This document shows positions 6,709 to 17,000 of a stretch of DNA of 42,519 nt, piece after piece; position 1 is the stretch's first letter; each line of letters begins with the position of its first letter. The notes below the pieces were generated by a model that had not been told where the DNA came from, searched no databases, and was given only the letters and a program-made list of their open reading frames with translations. The position numbers were made by a program, and so were the translations under genes. The stretch is from an uncultured Gammaproteobacteria bacterium (GTDB taxonomy: Bacteria > Pseudomonadota > Gammaproteobacteria > HK1), in assembly GCA_947258715.1 (NCBI GenBank), contig CAMYJH010000030.1:1-42519 (forward strand), read 5' to 3'.

Positions 6709-8742
6709 TTACTCGAGCACCCCGCTCGCCTCCGCACGCTGAACGTAACGCTCGGCGTCACTCTGCAGCAGCAGGCCTTCGGCGACCAGCTGATCGGCCG
6801 CGGCTCGCACCGCATTCACGTAACCGTCATGGGTGCCGTAACGCGCTTCGAGTGAGGGCCGCGGGTCGCCGCTTGCGATCCGCTCGTCTTCGGTGTCCGC
6901 AAACGGAACGAAGGTGCCGGTTAGTCCGCAAAGCTCGCCTTCTGAAAATCCCGCCTTGCGCAGATTCCAGCCGGCGTACGTGCCAATGGGCGCGAGGATG
7001 TCTGGCGATCGAATGCCGGCGATCTCGTTCCCGTCGCCGTCGACCTTCGGCACCAGCACATTGTAGTCCGCGCCGGCGACGACCAACGGTGGCTCTGCAA
7101 GCACGCCGCTTTCGGCTCGCGCCTCAAAGTCGGAGCCGAAATCAAGCAACGTCAACTCATTGAGGACACCGTTGTATACGACGCCCGGGATGGCCGGAAA
7201 TCCTATGGCGTCCTGATCAGACTTCGAAAGCGTTTGCGTGCGCAGCATCGGGATACGGTTCTTCGGCGGCTGCCGATTGTTGGTAACCCACTCTTCCAGC
7301 GCCACCAGCAGCGCCCGCAGGCTGGGAATGTAGCTGTTGGGGTTGCTGAGCTGCTGGCAGTTCACGGTCGGGCTTGGGGGTAAACCGGGAAAGGCGAAAT
7401 GCTGTGTGCTTGAGAACAGATACATGCGCACATTACCCGGCAGGCCGACGTCGTGTCGCGCCAGGGCGTCCGTGGTGTTGAGCGACGCGCGCCCCTGCCA
7501 GTATTCGGTCGAGCTCACCGTCCACATGATCTTCGGACAGGTGCCCGTGTCCCGGCAGCGGTCCAACAGTCCCGCCGTCTGTCCGGCCAGAGGATCGCGG
7601 ATACGATTCCAGGTAAACGGCGACTCGTAGGCAGGGAAGAGATGATCCTCGTGCTGGCCATAGGCGCGTCCCGGCTGTCCGAAGCGCACGTTCAAGGGAA
7701 TGCGCCCCGGCGAGATATGCGGGTTGGCGCCTTCGAACACGATGTTCCCGGACTCGTCCTCGTTGAAGCCGAGATCGATGAATGTGCGCACGTAGCGCCC
7801 GCTCTGCGAGGTGCCGTGAATGAGCGCGACGTCGGCCTCGCCGGCAACGGGATTTGGGCTGCCTTCGTCGTCGGCCAGCTCGTGGCGCAGGAACGAAACC
7901 AGATCGCGGGTCGCCGCGAAACCGAGCCCGAGCACCAGCGGATCCTTGGCTTCGTAGAGCAGCTCGTAGATGTAGTTGGGATCGAAGCCGTCCTTCAAGC
8001 AAATTTTGGTCGGATCGGCCACGCCCGGAAAGGGAACAACCGAGCAGTCCGAGTACGCCCAGTCGCTAGACGCAACCGACACACGGGGATCGCTCTCGAG
8101 CACGCGTTTGGTAAGCGCCGCTTCGCTCGAGTCGAGGCTCACCGGCTCGTAGCTGCGGTGCGTGTTGCTGGTGAAGGCGCCGCTGGAAAGATCCAGCGTC
8201 GAGGTGGATGCGTTGACGACGTACTCGGTGCGTACCGTCCCTGTGATCGTCTCGCCGCCGTTGTTGGCGACCGGCACGTCCAGGTTTAATCTGCCGGGAC
8301 TGTCCTTAAGGTCCCCTTGCCAACCGCTCCACACGGTAATGTAACCACGTTCACGCGGAATACTCTCCACACCGAGAAAGCCGGGGCCGAAAACCAGCTC
8401 CGAGATAGGATTGCCGCGATTGACCACGTCGTAGAGCAGCACGCCGCTGCCGCCGGCCGTAGGTCTCAAGATCCTGAATTCGGTGCTGTACTCGACGTTG
8501 CCATTTGCGTTGCGCGGAGCAAGCTCGATATCGGTGATGAGGGCGTTGCGGTCATCGGCGGGATCGACCTCGCCCCAGGCGACCCCGTCCATCTGCTCGA
8601 AACCCGGCCCACTCGGGCTCACCGACTGCACTTCGATGCGCGTGATCCGGGCTTCAGCCTGCCCGAAAACAAGAAGAGTGAACGCGCCTGCCAACGCAAC
8701 GCGGGACCAGGCGCGACGAATGGTGAGTGTTTTCAATCTCAT
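6709..8742 (-). CDS. Exported alpha/beta hydrolase domain protein, 677 aa
   Basis: The protein starts with a basic region and a hydrophobic signal peptide ending near AEA (about residue 31). An N-terminal beta-rich region is followed by the hydrolase core with the nucleophile elbow HGTSQSGR; S312, or less likely S314, is the expected nucleophile. The motif and length match a poorly studied group annotated as alpha/beta hydrolase domain proteins, common in Gammaproteobacteria and Sphingomonads. The substrate is unknown; an ester or lactone is plausible by family. Four cysteines (about 233, 248 and in the DRCRDTGTC segment) could form disulfides in the periplasm. Shine-Dalgarno CCGGAGGAATTC precedes the ATG at 8740-8742. 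Confidence 0.85.
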   Translation of the reverse strand: MRLKTLTIRRAWSRVALAGAFTLLVFGQAEARITRIEVQSVSPSGPGFEQMDGVAWGEVDPADDRNALITDIELAPRNANGNVEYSTEFRILRPTAGGSGVLLYDVVNRGNPISELVFGPGFLGVESIPRERGYITVWSGWQGDLKDSPGRLNLDVPVANNGGETITGTVRTEYVVNASTSTLDLSSGAFTSNTHRSYEPVSLDSSEAALTKRVLESDPRVSVASSDWAYSDCSVVPFPGVADPTKICLKDGFDPNYIYELLYEAKDPLVLGLGFAATRDLVSFLRHELADDEGSPNPVAGEADVALIHGTSQSGRYVRTFIDLGFNEDESGNIVFEGANPHISPGRIPLNVRFGQPGRAYGQHEDHLFPAYESPFTWNRIRDPLAGQTAGLLDRCRDTGTCPKIMWTVSSTEYWQGRASLNTTDALARHDVGLPGNVRMYLFSSTQHFAFPGLPPSPTVNCQQLSNPNSYIPSLRALLVALEEWVTNNRQPPKNRIPMLRTQTLSKSDQDAIGFPAIPGVVYNGVLNELTLLDFGSDFEARAESGVLAEPPLVVAGADYNVLVPKVDGDGNEIAGIRSPDILAPIGTYAGWNLRKAGFSEGELCGLTGTFVPFADTEDERIASGDPRPSLEARYGTHDGYVNAVRAAADQLVAEGLLLQSDAERYVQRAEASGVLE

Positions 8743-9071
8743 GACGAATTCCTCCGGAATTTAGTGGGAGCAAACGCCCGCGGCGCATTGCGATGTTTCT
8801 CGCGACACGCTTGACGTCGTTCGTTCCCGTTGGGGCAAGAAGTTACAGAATAACGTTCCTTCGCCTACCTGACCAGACGGCCGTCGCCTGCAGGAGAAGT
8901 TACGAAGAATCAATAAGTTCAGATTTAGATGGAACGGTTGAAGCGCGAACGGTTTGCCCTCGATCCCTACTCTGCGACCCGCCAGACATTCTGGCCTCGG
9001 CCCCTCCTTTCACGGCCCCTATTTTCCGCGACACATGTCATTTCGGCTTTGCCGTCATTTCTTGCCACGAC
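8743..9071. other. Intergenic region with a short palindrome
   Basis: A 329-bp gap between two minus-strand genes. It should hold the promoter of the hydrolase gene. A 15-bp inverted repeat GCCAGACATTCTGGC lies at 8981-8995 and could be an operator. No gene, convincing promoter hexamers or terminator is visible. Confidence 0.5.
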
Positions 9072-9704
9072 CTAGTTCTTCTCGTCTTTGAAGCCGATGT
9101 TGTAGTGGGTTCCGTCGCAGAACGGCTTGTTCTTCGAGCCGCCGCAGCGACAGAGGGTGTAGTGCTCGCTGGAAGCGCCGTCTCCAAAAGATTGCCCCGT
9201 ACATTCGATGCCGCCCAAAACGGCGTAAGGACCGTCCTTGGTCACGCTGATCGCGGGCGCGCGCTGCTCGTCTCGATGCTCTACGCCCTCGATTGAATAA
9301 CTCAATGCCCCGGAAGGGCATGCCTTGATTGTCTCGATAACCGCCTCCACGTCCGCGCCGTCCGGGTCGATCCACGGCTCCTGCCCATACTTGAACACCG
9401 ACCCGAGACCCTCGGTGCAGTGTCCCGCATGGGCGCAAACTCCGCGGTTGTCGTGGATGGTGATTTTTTTGCCCTTATAATTGTCGCGCTTGTCTGCGCT
9501 GCCGTCCGTAAGCCTCGCGTCGGAAAAGCCGATCTTCTTGTGCGTGCCGTCACAAAAGGGCTTGTTCGCCGATCCCCCGCAGCGGCAAAGCGCAATGACG
9601 GCTTCGGTGGATATGCGCTCCCCCTTGGAATTCTCGAGCACTTCGAGATTTTTGATGAGCAAAGGACCGTTCGAACTGAACTCTATGATGGGTTTTTGAT
9701 TCAT
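9072..9704 (-). CDS. Double CDGSH iron-sulfur protein with central 4Fe-4S domain, 210 aa
   Basis: Two CDGSH motifs (CRCGGSANKPFCDGTH and CRCGGSKNKPFCDGTH) lie at 40-55 and 185-200; each supplies the three-Cys one-His ligands of a 2Fe-2S cluster (C40, C42, C51, H55; C185, C187, C196, H200). Between them is a divergent 4Fe-4S domain of the Fer4_19 type, with C90, C96 and C129 in VCAHAGHC and KACPSGAL. Such three-domain proteins are soluble and thought to handle electrons or clusters; a specific partner is not known. Shine-Dalgarno GGAGATCCCC precedes the ATG. The gene is followed upstream by a palindromic repeat separating it from ppk2. Confidence 0.93.
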   Translation of the reverse strand: MNQKPIIEFSSNGPLLIKNLEVLENSKGERISTEAVIALCRCGGSANKPFCDGTHKKIGFSDARLTDGSADKRDNYKGKKITIHDNRGVCAHAGHCTEGLGSVFKYGQEPWIDPDGADVEAVIETIKACPSGALSYSIEGVEHRDEQRAPAISVTKDGPYAVLGGIECTGQSFGDGASSEHYTLCRCGGSKNKPFCDGTHYNIGFKDEKN

Positions 9705-9734
9705 GGGGATCTCCAGCAGGCGGCTTAGCGGCTT

Positions 9735-9874
9735 GGGGACATTCAGAGTTCGTAAGCTACTGATTTTCGGATTTCCCGAACTGATGCAAGCGTAGCTTCA
9801 ATCACTTATGAACTCCGAATGTCCCTATCCTATATCGTCAGAAAATCAGTAGCTTACGAACTCTGAATGTCCCC
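9735..9874 (+). repeat. Palindromic repeat, long form (140 bp), copy 3
   Basis: The left end GGGGACATTCAGAGTTCG is followed by a short-form-like unit ending in GAACTCCGAATGTCCC near 9825. A further inverted end, AAATCAGTAGCTTACGAACT to GAATGTCCCC, then completes the long form. The right 21 bp overlap the 3' end of ppk2 and provide its stop codon. Confidence 0.93.
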
Positions 9875-10771
9875 TACTGTATCGTCCGGAACAAAGTTCT
9901 GGTCGGAAATCGGGGGGCGGACATATCCGGCTCCCGACGTGCGCTTGGGGAGCACGATCGGTTCCGGCGTGAGATCCTCATAGGGGATCATGCTGAGCAG
10001 GTGCTTGATGCAGTTCAGCCGAGCGTGCTTTTTGATGTCCGCGTTAACAACGTACCAAGGCGCTTGCTTGATATCCGTGTGAGCAAACATTTCGTCTTTC
10101 GCCTTCGAGTATTCGACCCATCTCTTTCGCGACTCGAGATCCATGGGGCTCAGCTTCCAGCGCTTGTGTGGCTCCAGCAGCCGGCTCTGGAAGCGCCTCT
10201 CCTGCTCCTCATCCGACACCGAGAACCAGTACTTGAGGAGGATGATTCCGGAGCGCACCAGCATGCGCTCGAATTCGGGACAAGAGCGCAAAAACTCCCG
10301 GTACTCTTCCTCTGTGCAAAAGCCCATTACGCGTTCCACATTGGGACGGTTGTACCAGCTGCGGTCGAATAGGACCATCTCTCCCGCCGCAGGCAAGTGC
10401 GCGACATAACGCTGAAAATACCACTGCGTTTTCTGACGCTTGGTGGGGGCGGGCAGGGCAACCACGCGACAGATGCGAGGGTTGAGATGCTGATTAATCC
10501 GTTTAATCACTCCGCCCTTGCCGGCGGCGTCCCGACCTTCGAATACCACGACGACCTTCAGGCCCTTGTGTTTGATCCATTCCTGGAGCTTGACCAGCTC
10601 CAGCTGAAGCTCGAATAGCTTTTTTTCGTAAAACTTATTTTTGAGATTAAGGCGTCCTTTCTTTGTGTCCGCGGCGCGCGCCGACCTGGATTTGCCGCCT
10701 TTACCCTTCGATTTTCCCTTCTTTCCGGGGGGGCTATCTGAAGAAGGCTTTGCAGTTTTGTTCTTCGACAT
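9854..10771 (-). CDS. ppk2: Polyphosphate kinase 2, 305 aa
   Basis: PPK2 moves phosphate between polyphosphate and nucleotides. The Walker A motif GRDAAGKGG (79-87), Walker B FDRSWYNR (D136) and the lid region RRFQSRLLEPHKRWKLSPMD are all present, and the length fits class I single-domain PPK2. The first 40 residues are a Lys/Ser-rich tail. The last residues, VGDIQSS, and the stop codon are encoded by the right end of the palindromic repeat, so insertion of the repeat probably replaced the native C terminus after FVPDDT. The catalytic core is intact. Shine-Dalgarno GAGGATGAAAC precedes the ATG. It is divergent from the DUF47-pit pair, suggesting a shared phosphate theme. Confidence 0.95.
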   Translation of the reverse strand: MSKNKTAKPSSDSPPGKKGKSKGKGGKSRSARAADTKKGRLNLKNKFYEKKLFELQLELVKLQEWIKHKGLKVVVVFEGRDAAGKGGVIKRINQHLNPRICRVVALPAPTKRQKTQWYFQRYVAHLPAAGEMVLFDRSWYNRPNVERVMGFCTEEEYREFLRSCPEFERMLVRSGIILLKYWFSVSDEEQERRFQSRLLEPHKRWKLSPMDLESRKRWVEYSKAKDEMFAHTDIKQAPWYVVNADIKKHARLNCIKHLLSMIPYEDLTPEPIVLPKRTSGAGYVRPPISDQNFVPDDTVGDIQSS

Positions 10772-11399
10772 GTTTCATCCTCGTGCGGTTCGCAGCTGCA
10801 GAGAGCTCCCCAAATAAATAGTCTGTGTGCGCCCGAAAGCGAACTTCTAATCGCTTTCATTTCAAGTCGGCACTTCCAAAAAGTCAATACGCCAGCCACA
10901 ATTCGCGCTTGTCCATACCGCACACTCGGCCTTCGATCACGCCGGTCCATTACTTCGTTCCTTGTAGAAAGATGATCGTCTGACTCTCTGCAGTGTCGAA
11001 TATGGTCTGCGGGTACTACCGTATTGAAAGTCGGACAAGATCTCGAGCTTTTATCCCAACTGACTATAGCTGCGACACCCTAACGGCTATCGCCGAAGTC
11101 TATCGCATGGCCATTGATAAAGTCGGAACGCAGCCGTTCTGTCAACCGAGCAAGCCGTGAACCCGCGATCTCCGAATGCCGTCTATAGAGTTGAAAGTTT
11201 TCTCCTTGTCTGAGTTGGGCGGCGATCTTGTCGGGCTTGGAAAAGTCTAATGAGCTTGACACTCAACGTATATCTTGATTTGGGAACAGTGCATCTTTCA
11301 GGGTAATTCCGATCGCCTTGGTCCCCGTGCTAGGTCATGTGTGATACGATTTAATAAATAATCTAAGCCTGTTGATAAATCAGGTTTCGGGGAGGGCAC
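10772..11399. other. Divergent intergenic region between ppk2 and the pit operon
   Basis: About 630 bp that must carry promoters for ppk2 (leftward) and the DUF47-pit pair (rightward). I looked for Pho-box-like CTGTCAT direct repeats and did not find a convincing one. A possible 60-codon minus-strand frame at 11080-11262, starting with GTG, has no Shine-Dalgarno sequence and no family I recognise; I do not call it. The stretch from 11340 is AT-rich and is the likeliest promoter zone of the downstream operon. Confidence 0.45.
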
Positions 11400-12044
11400 A
11401 TGATCTCGCTTTTCGGCAAGACAAAGGCGCTGGAGGCCCAAACAGAAGAATTCTGCAACAAAGTCTCCGAAGGCAGCCTGGCATTCAAAATCGGTCTATC
11501 GGCGTATCTCGCGGGGGATCAGGAGACCTTCGGCGAAAAGCAGCGGCATGTCTCGGAAGTCGAGACTCGCGGTGACCAGCTACGGCGCGATATCCAGCGC
11601 AGGCTCTATGTCGAGACCCTGCTCCCAGAATCCCGCGGCGACGTGCTCGAGGTTCTCGAGAACACCGATCAAATCCTGAATGCTTGTGAGAGCGCCATGT
11701 GGCAGTTTTTCATCGAGAAACCCGAGTTCGCCGATGAGGTGGCCGCCGAGTTCACCAAGCTCGTGAATACCGTGGTCGCCTCCGTCGACGCATTGGTATC
11801 GGCACTGCGGGCATTTTTCCGCGGTGACCCGTCGATTTCCGACCACATGCACAAGGTGATTTTCTACGAGACCGAGGCAGACAAGATCAATCACCGTGTC
11901 CTCGGCCTGGTGTTCGACTCCGATTCCGATTTGAGCTACAAGAATCAGATTCGCCACTTCGTGCTCCACATCGACAATATTGCTGACATAGCCGAGGACG
12001 TGGCCGACCGGCTGGCCATTTTTTCTCTCAAGAGAGCGATTTGA
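11400..12044 (+). CDS. DUF47/PhoU-like phosphate transport accessory protein, 214 aa
   Basis: An all-helical protein of the DUF47 (TIGR00153) family, distantly related to PhoU and usually encoded just before a Pit phosphate permease, where it is thought to modulate transport. Typical features are the start LFGKTKALE, the mid-region ESAMWQFFIEKPEF, and the C-terminal IADIAEDVADRLAIFSLKRA with its conserved acidic helix face. No signal peptide is present, so it is cytoplasmic. Shine-Dalgarno GGGGAGGGCAC sits directly before the ATG. It is spaced 27 bp from the permease gene and is surely co-transcribed with it. Confidence 0.92.
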   Translation: MISLFGKTKALEAQTEEFCNKVSEGSLAFKIGLSAYLAGDQETFGEKQRHVSEVETRGDQLRRDIQRRLYVETLLPESRGDVLEVLENTDQILNACESAMWQFFIEKPEFADEVAAEFTKLVNTVVASVDALVSALRAFFRGDPSISDHMHKVIFYETEADKINHRVLGLVFDSDSDLSYKNQIRHFVLHIDNIADIAEDVADRLAIFSLKRAI

Positions 12045-12071
12045 CTGGCTAGCTGATCGGGGGGTGAGGCC

Positions 12072-13562
12072 ATGGAAATCGCGGTGGTCGTCTTTCTGTC
12101 CAGCGGTCTCTTTCTCGGCTGGTCGCTGGGTGCCAACGATGCCGCTAACGTGTTCGGCACCGCGGTCGGGACCCGCATGGTCAAGTTCTCGACCGCGGCG
12201 TTCGTCTGCAGCGCTTTCGTTATCCTCGGGGCAGTGATCAGCGGCGCCGGGGCGTCGCATACTCTGGGAAAGCTCGGCGCGGTCAACGCCATTGCGGGAT
12301 CGTTCATGGCCGCTTTCTCCGCGGCTGTGACCGTGTACGGCATGACCAGGGCGGGTCTTCCCGTTTCCACCAGCCAGGCGGTCGTGGGGGCCATCATCGG
12401 CTGGAACCTGTTCAGCGGTTATCCCACCGACACCGCCGCGCTGCTCAAGATTGCCGGGACCTGGGTCGCGTGTCCGCTGCTGGCAGGTGTCATCGGCGTC
12501 GTTTTGTTCAAGTTGACGGCCGTCGTCGTCGCCTGGGCCAAGCTGCATATCTATCGGCTCGACGCCTATACCCGGCTGGGCTTAATTCTCGCCGGTGCTT
12601 TCGGTTCCTACAGCCTCGGTGCCAACAACATCGCCAACGTCATGGGGGTGTTCGTTCCGGCGAATCCGTTCACCAGCTTCAGCTTCGGCGACTTTGCTGC
12701 TTTCACAGCAGTTCAGCAGCTTTTCCTCTTGGGTGCCGTCGCGATCGCTGTGGGTGTCTTTACCTATTCGAAAAAGGTCATGTTGACGGTAGGCTCGGGT
12801 CTGCTCCCCATGTCGCCCGTGGCCGCGTGGGTGGTCGTCGTATCCCACTCCATCGTGCTGTTCCTGTTCGCTTCGCAAGGCCTCGAACACTTCCTGGCGA
12901 ATGCCGGCTTGCCCACTATTCCGCTGGTTCCCGTGTCGAGCTCACAAGCCGTAGTCGGAGCCGTCATAGGCATAGGCTTGTTGAAAGGAGGTAGAGGGAT
13001 CAAATGGGGTGCGTTGGTGAACATCGCATCGGGTTGGATTACCACTCCGTTGGTCTCGTGCCTGGTTTGCTTCGTCGCCTTGTTCTTTCTTCAGAACGTG
13101 TTCAACCAGCAGGTGTACAAGGATTCGTCGTATGTCTTGTCTCAGCTGGCTATTGATGAGATCGAACGCCGCGGGGTCGCGACCAAGAGGCTGGAGAGCC
13201 TCAAGGACAAGCGCTTCGAGTCGGTGCGTGAATTTAGAAACATCCTCCAGCTCGAGATGGCGCCCAATGAAGGCGACGAATCCACAATCCTCGATGTGGC
13301 GAGGATAGACACCATATTGATTAACAACAGTAAGCTGTGGCTTCTGGATTCGAAGCCGCTTTCGGACGAGCAGCGAGCGGCGATGTGGAACGTCGTCGGT
13401 CGCAAGTTCGTGCACAGGTGGACGTTGGACAGAGCCCTTGCCGAGGCAAGCGACGCCTGGAAACCGCTACCCGCCACCAAGAAAAACAAGCTGTTCAACC
13501 GCCGATTGCAGCAAGATCGGCAGATTATCTACGACGTTTTCCGGATCAAAGAGAATCGCTAA
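12072..13562 (+). CDS. pit: Pit-family inorganic phosphate transporter, 496 aa
   Basis: An inner-membrane permease of the PiT family, which moves phosphate (often as a metal-phosphate complex) with protons or sodium. The two signature repeats are seen: SLGANDAANVFGTAVG near the start and SLGANNIANVMGVF near residue 182. Matching STSQAVVGAIIGW and SSSQAVVGAVIG segments in each half reflect the internal duplication. About ten hydrophobic segments fill residues 1-345. The last 150 residues form a hydrophilic tail rich in charged residues, without homology that I can name. Shine-Dalgarno GGGGGGTGAGGCC precedes the ATG. A palindromic repeat follows seven bases after the stop. Confidence 0.95.
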   Translation: MEIAVVVFLSSGLFLGWSLGANDAANVFGTAVGTRMVKFSTAAFVCSAFVILGAVISGAGASHTLGKLGAVNAIAGSFMAAFSAAVTVYGMTRAGLPVSTSQAVVGAIIGWNLFSGYPTDTAALLKIAGTWVACPLLAGVIGVVLFKLTAVVVAWAKLHIYRLDAYTRLGLILAGAFGSYSLGANNIANVMGVFVPANPFTSFSFGDFAAFTAVQQLFLLGAVAIAVGVFTYSKKVMLTVGSGLLPMSPVAAWVVVVSHSIVLFLFASQGLEHFLANAGLPTIPLVPVSSSQAVVGAVIGIGLLKGGRGIKWGALVNIASGWITTPLVSCLVCFVALFFLQNVFNQQVYKDSSYVLSQLAIDEIERRGVATKRLESLKDKRFESVREFRNILQLEMAPNEGDESTILDVARIDTILINNSKLWLLDSKPLSDEQRAAMWNVVGRKFVHRWTLDRALAEASDAWKPLPATKKNKLFNRRLQQDRQIIYDVFRIKENR

Positions 13563-13568
13563 ATTTCC

Positions 13569-13701
13569 GGGACATTCAGAGTTCGTAAGTTGCTGATCTC
13601 TGCCGTAAAAGCGGGCAGTTAAAGTTCGTAAGTGATTGAAGTTATGTTTGCATCGCTGCGGAAAATCAAAAAATCAGCGACTTACGGACTCTGAATGTCC
13701 C
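13569..13701 (-). repeat. Palindromic repeat, long form (133 bp), copy 4
   Basis: The ends are GGGACATTCAGAGTTCG and GGACTCTGAATGTCCC. The internal AAGTTCGTAAGTGATTGAAG followed by TTTGCATC is the extra end copy, so this unit lies in the opposite orientation to copies 3, 5 and 7. It begins just after the pit stop codon and may act as its transcript-end hairpin. Confidence 0.92.
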
Positions 13702-13745
13702 TGCTCTGGGCACTCTGGCTTCTCTTCCGGCAATTATCTTTGCAT

Positions 13746-13759
13746 TTGACTCAGATCAA
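13746..13759 (+). promoter_or_regulatory. FNR/Anr-type box upstream of the SBBP gene
   Basis: TTGACTCAGATCAA matches the FNR/Anr consensus TTGAT-N4-ATCAA with one change. It is followed, 27 bp from the ATCAA half to TAATGGCAA, by the same spacing and string seen after the perfect box at 20834. The box lies about 290 bp before the coding start. The rest of 13702-14050 shows no gene and no other recognisable signal. Confidence 0.6.
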
Positions 13760-14050
13760 TTCTCGCTCCGTCGAAATCGGCTAATGGCAACGAAACCCCT
13801 AGACGTGCTAGAGGCCACGGCGGCGATCAGAGCCGATTTCGGAGCGTTAACTTCGGCCGGTTGTCTCCTGCGAGCAGGCACAGCTGGGTTCGAATCTGAT
13901 AGACGATATCCGGTCGCTACATAAAGCGGTCACTGAAGCAAAGAGTTTTGAATTGTTGCTTGCATCGAATTCGGGCTTCGACGGCCGAGCACCGTTCTGT
14001 CGGCCGGCTGGTGGGATCGCCGGGGTCATTGCCGCTGAGGAGAAAACGAC

Positions 14051-17000
14051 ATGAAAAATGCAAAAAAACGTCTTGGTAATAATTTTCGTTTGTCATTACT
14101 GTCGCTTTCTTTCTTCCTGCCTGTCGCAGCCTCCGCCTTTGAGGCACCTTCGACGTTCGAGGCGCGGGCGGCTTTGGGGGATTTGCCGCTCTTCTTCGAA
14201 CCCAACCAGGGGCAGGCGGCGCCGGGCGTGGATTTTATTGCCCGCGCGTCGGGATACGGCGTTTTCCTCACGGGCAGCGGCGCGGTGTTTGCTTTACCTT
14301 CCGGGTTTTCCGTTGGTACAGAGGCGCCCGCTTCGCCTGCAGACAGAGCCGCCACAAGGCTTCACCTTATCCAACTCGAATTCGATGGCGGCAATCCGGC
14401 AGCCGCCGTGAAGCCCTCGGGGCTTTTGCCGGGACGAAGCAACTACCTCATCGGAAAAGACCCAGCGGGCTGGCGCAAGCATGTTCCACACTTCACCCAA
14501 GTTCGCTACAGCGACGTCTACCCCGGAGTGGATGTGGTTTGGCGCGGGAGCGGCGCGCTCGAATACGACATGGTTCTGAGCCCCGGCGCGGATCCCGGGG
14601 CGATCCGGCTCGCCATCAAGGGTCACTCGAAGATGCGCGTCGATGAGGATGGCAGTCTCAATCTGGAACTCCAAGGGCGCAGCGTAGTTCACCGAGCGCC
14701 CTATGTGTTTCAGGAGATCGGTGGCAAGCGTAAGGCGATCTCGGCGCGTTTCCGGCTACTTGATGAAAACATCGTCGGCTTCGAGGTCGGAGAGTACGAC
14801 CGGGGGTTTGAGCTCACCATCGACCCGCTGGTGCTTAGCTATTCCACCTACGTAGGAGGAAGCGCGAGTGAGGAAGGGAGGAGGGTAGCCGTTGACGACA
14901 ACGGCATGGCCTACATGACGGGTATTACATACTCTGTCGACTTCCCCGTGACCGCGGGCGCGCCGCAGGGGACGATACTCGGTACTGACGACGCCTATGT
15001 CGTCAAGGTCGACCCTTCAAAGAGTGGCGCGAACTCTCTCGTCTACGCCACGTACATAGGCTCATCGGACCGGGACGGGGGCCTGGGAATTACGGTCGAC
15101 TCTGTTGGCCGGGCCTATGTTACTGGGTGGACCATGGGAGGCGACTTCCCGACGACAACTGACGCCTTCAAGCCCACGTTCATCCCGGCCCCCGACGAGG
15201 AGGAGGCCTTCATCACTGCCCTGACTACAGCGGGCGACGGTCTCTATTACTCGACGTTCTTCGGCGGAGACAGGGACGACGCAGGCTATGACATCAAGCT
15301 CCGCGGATCGAACTTGATCTACCTTGCGGGATGGACCCATTCGGGACCCCTCTTTCCGACCACTGCGAATGCGTACGACACGGCGGGAACGTTTAATTCG
15401 GTCTTCCTGAGCGTCCTTGACCGCGCAGCCGGGGCGCTGCAGTACTCGACCTTTATCCACGGGAGCGGTTTGGACTATCCGCGCGCACTCGCGCTCGACT
15501 CAACAGGCATGGCCTACGTGACGGGCCTCACGCGCTATGGCGGTTTTCCGACCACCGCCAACGCTTTCATGCAAACCGAGCCGGCGGATACCGCCAGTTA
15601 CTCCAATAATGCCGGGTTCCTTTCGGTCTTCGACCCAAGCAAGTCAGGGGCGCAGTCCCTCATATACTCTACGTATCTCGGTGCAGGCGACGCGAAGGAT
15701 GTAGATGTCGGCGACGATGGTCACGCATACGTGGTCGGCGAGACGAGCTCACCGAACTTTCCGACTACCGCAGGGGCGTTCGACACCGTCTGCAAGGATT
15801 GGGTCCTGGACCAATGGCTCACTATCGACTGCGCGGATGATGCCTTCGTCATGAGGATCGATCCCTTACGCTCAGGGAGCGCATCGCTCATCTACTCCAC
15901 CCGCCTCGGCGGGTCTGCTCCCGAGAGCGGATACGGCATCGCCGTCGATAGAGAAGGCAACGCCTACGTCACGGGGGACACGATCTCCACGGACTTTCCC
16001 CTTAAGCATCCCCTCTCCGGGATTGGAGCGACCCCGGATCCTACACTCAATATGCTCGACAGCAGCTACGCTTTCGTGGCCAAGCTTCGGCACGCGGGGG
16101 ACCGGCTCATCTACTCCACACTCCTCGGAGGATCGGACACCGACTCCGGTCGGGGGATCGCCATCGACGGCTTGGGGGCGATGTACGTGGTCGGGTACAC
16201 CAGCTCTAGCGACTTCCCCATCCGGCGTGGCTTCGACGCGACGCTCGATGGCAATAGTGATGCCTTCTTGGCGAAGATCACCTACGACCCCTGCGGAGAT
16301 CCCGCAGAGGTTGTCGAGACGCCACCCGACTGGGAATGGGAGGAGCCGAGATGTATCGAATGGGATCTGAACGAATGGGGATTCTTTACAGGTGTTCCCA
16401 GAAAGTGTCCTCCTTCCGGTTGTCGTGACTGCTCGCCCATGATGTCGAGAGATATCGGCGGTAAGGTGCCCGAGATCATGCCGCCGCTTTACCGTGAGCT
16501 CTTCGACCTTGCCGAGACATATAAGGATCCGAGGAGGCTTGCGAAGCCAGCCGGGCGGTTGGCCTTGCGGTTGAAAGCGGCGCCGACTGGCCGCTATTTC
16601 ACCGAGTCGATGAAGACGGATGTGCTCAGGGCTTTGGACGGCATCGAAGATCTCGAAGGCCGACCTGATTCTGCGCAAAAGAGCGATGGTGGCGAGGCGC
16701 AGAAAAGTACGATCGTGGGTTCGAAGGCCGTTCTGTCAAAGGTCGTCGCTGCGGTGAACGCCATAGCGCTCGACTGGAAGGTTCCCAAGATCGCCGTTCA
16801 GAAGGTCGAGGCCGGAAGCTTCACTTCCGTGGACTTTGGCGGGGTCGCCTGGGCCGCTTTTCGCGACGTGGCGAAACCGGGGCAGGCCTCCCTGGAGCTG
16901 AAAAGCGGAATGCCGGCGCGTCCCGAAGGGTATGAGCCGGGTTGGCCCGTCGTGACCTACAGGCTCGGCTTCACGGGTGAGCTCTCCAAGTCCGGATACG

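Noticed and set aside
11080..11262. 60-codon minus-strand frame in the ppk2-pit gap
   Set aside because: GTG start without a Shine-Dalgarno sequence, no family, and located in an expected promoter region.
10772..11399. Pho box upstream of pit
   Set aside because: Fragments such as CTGTCA occur once, without the second 11-bp-spaced repeat needed for a PhoB site.
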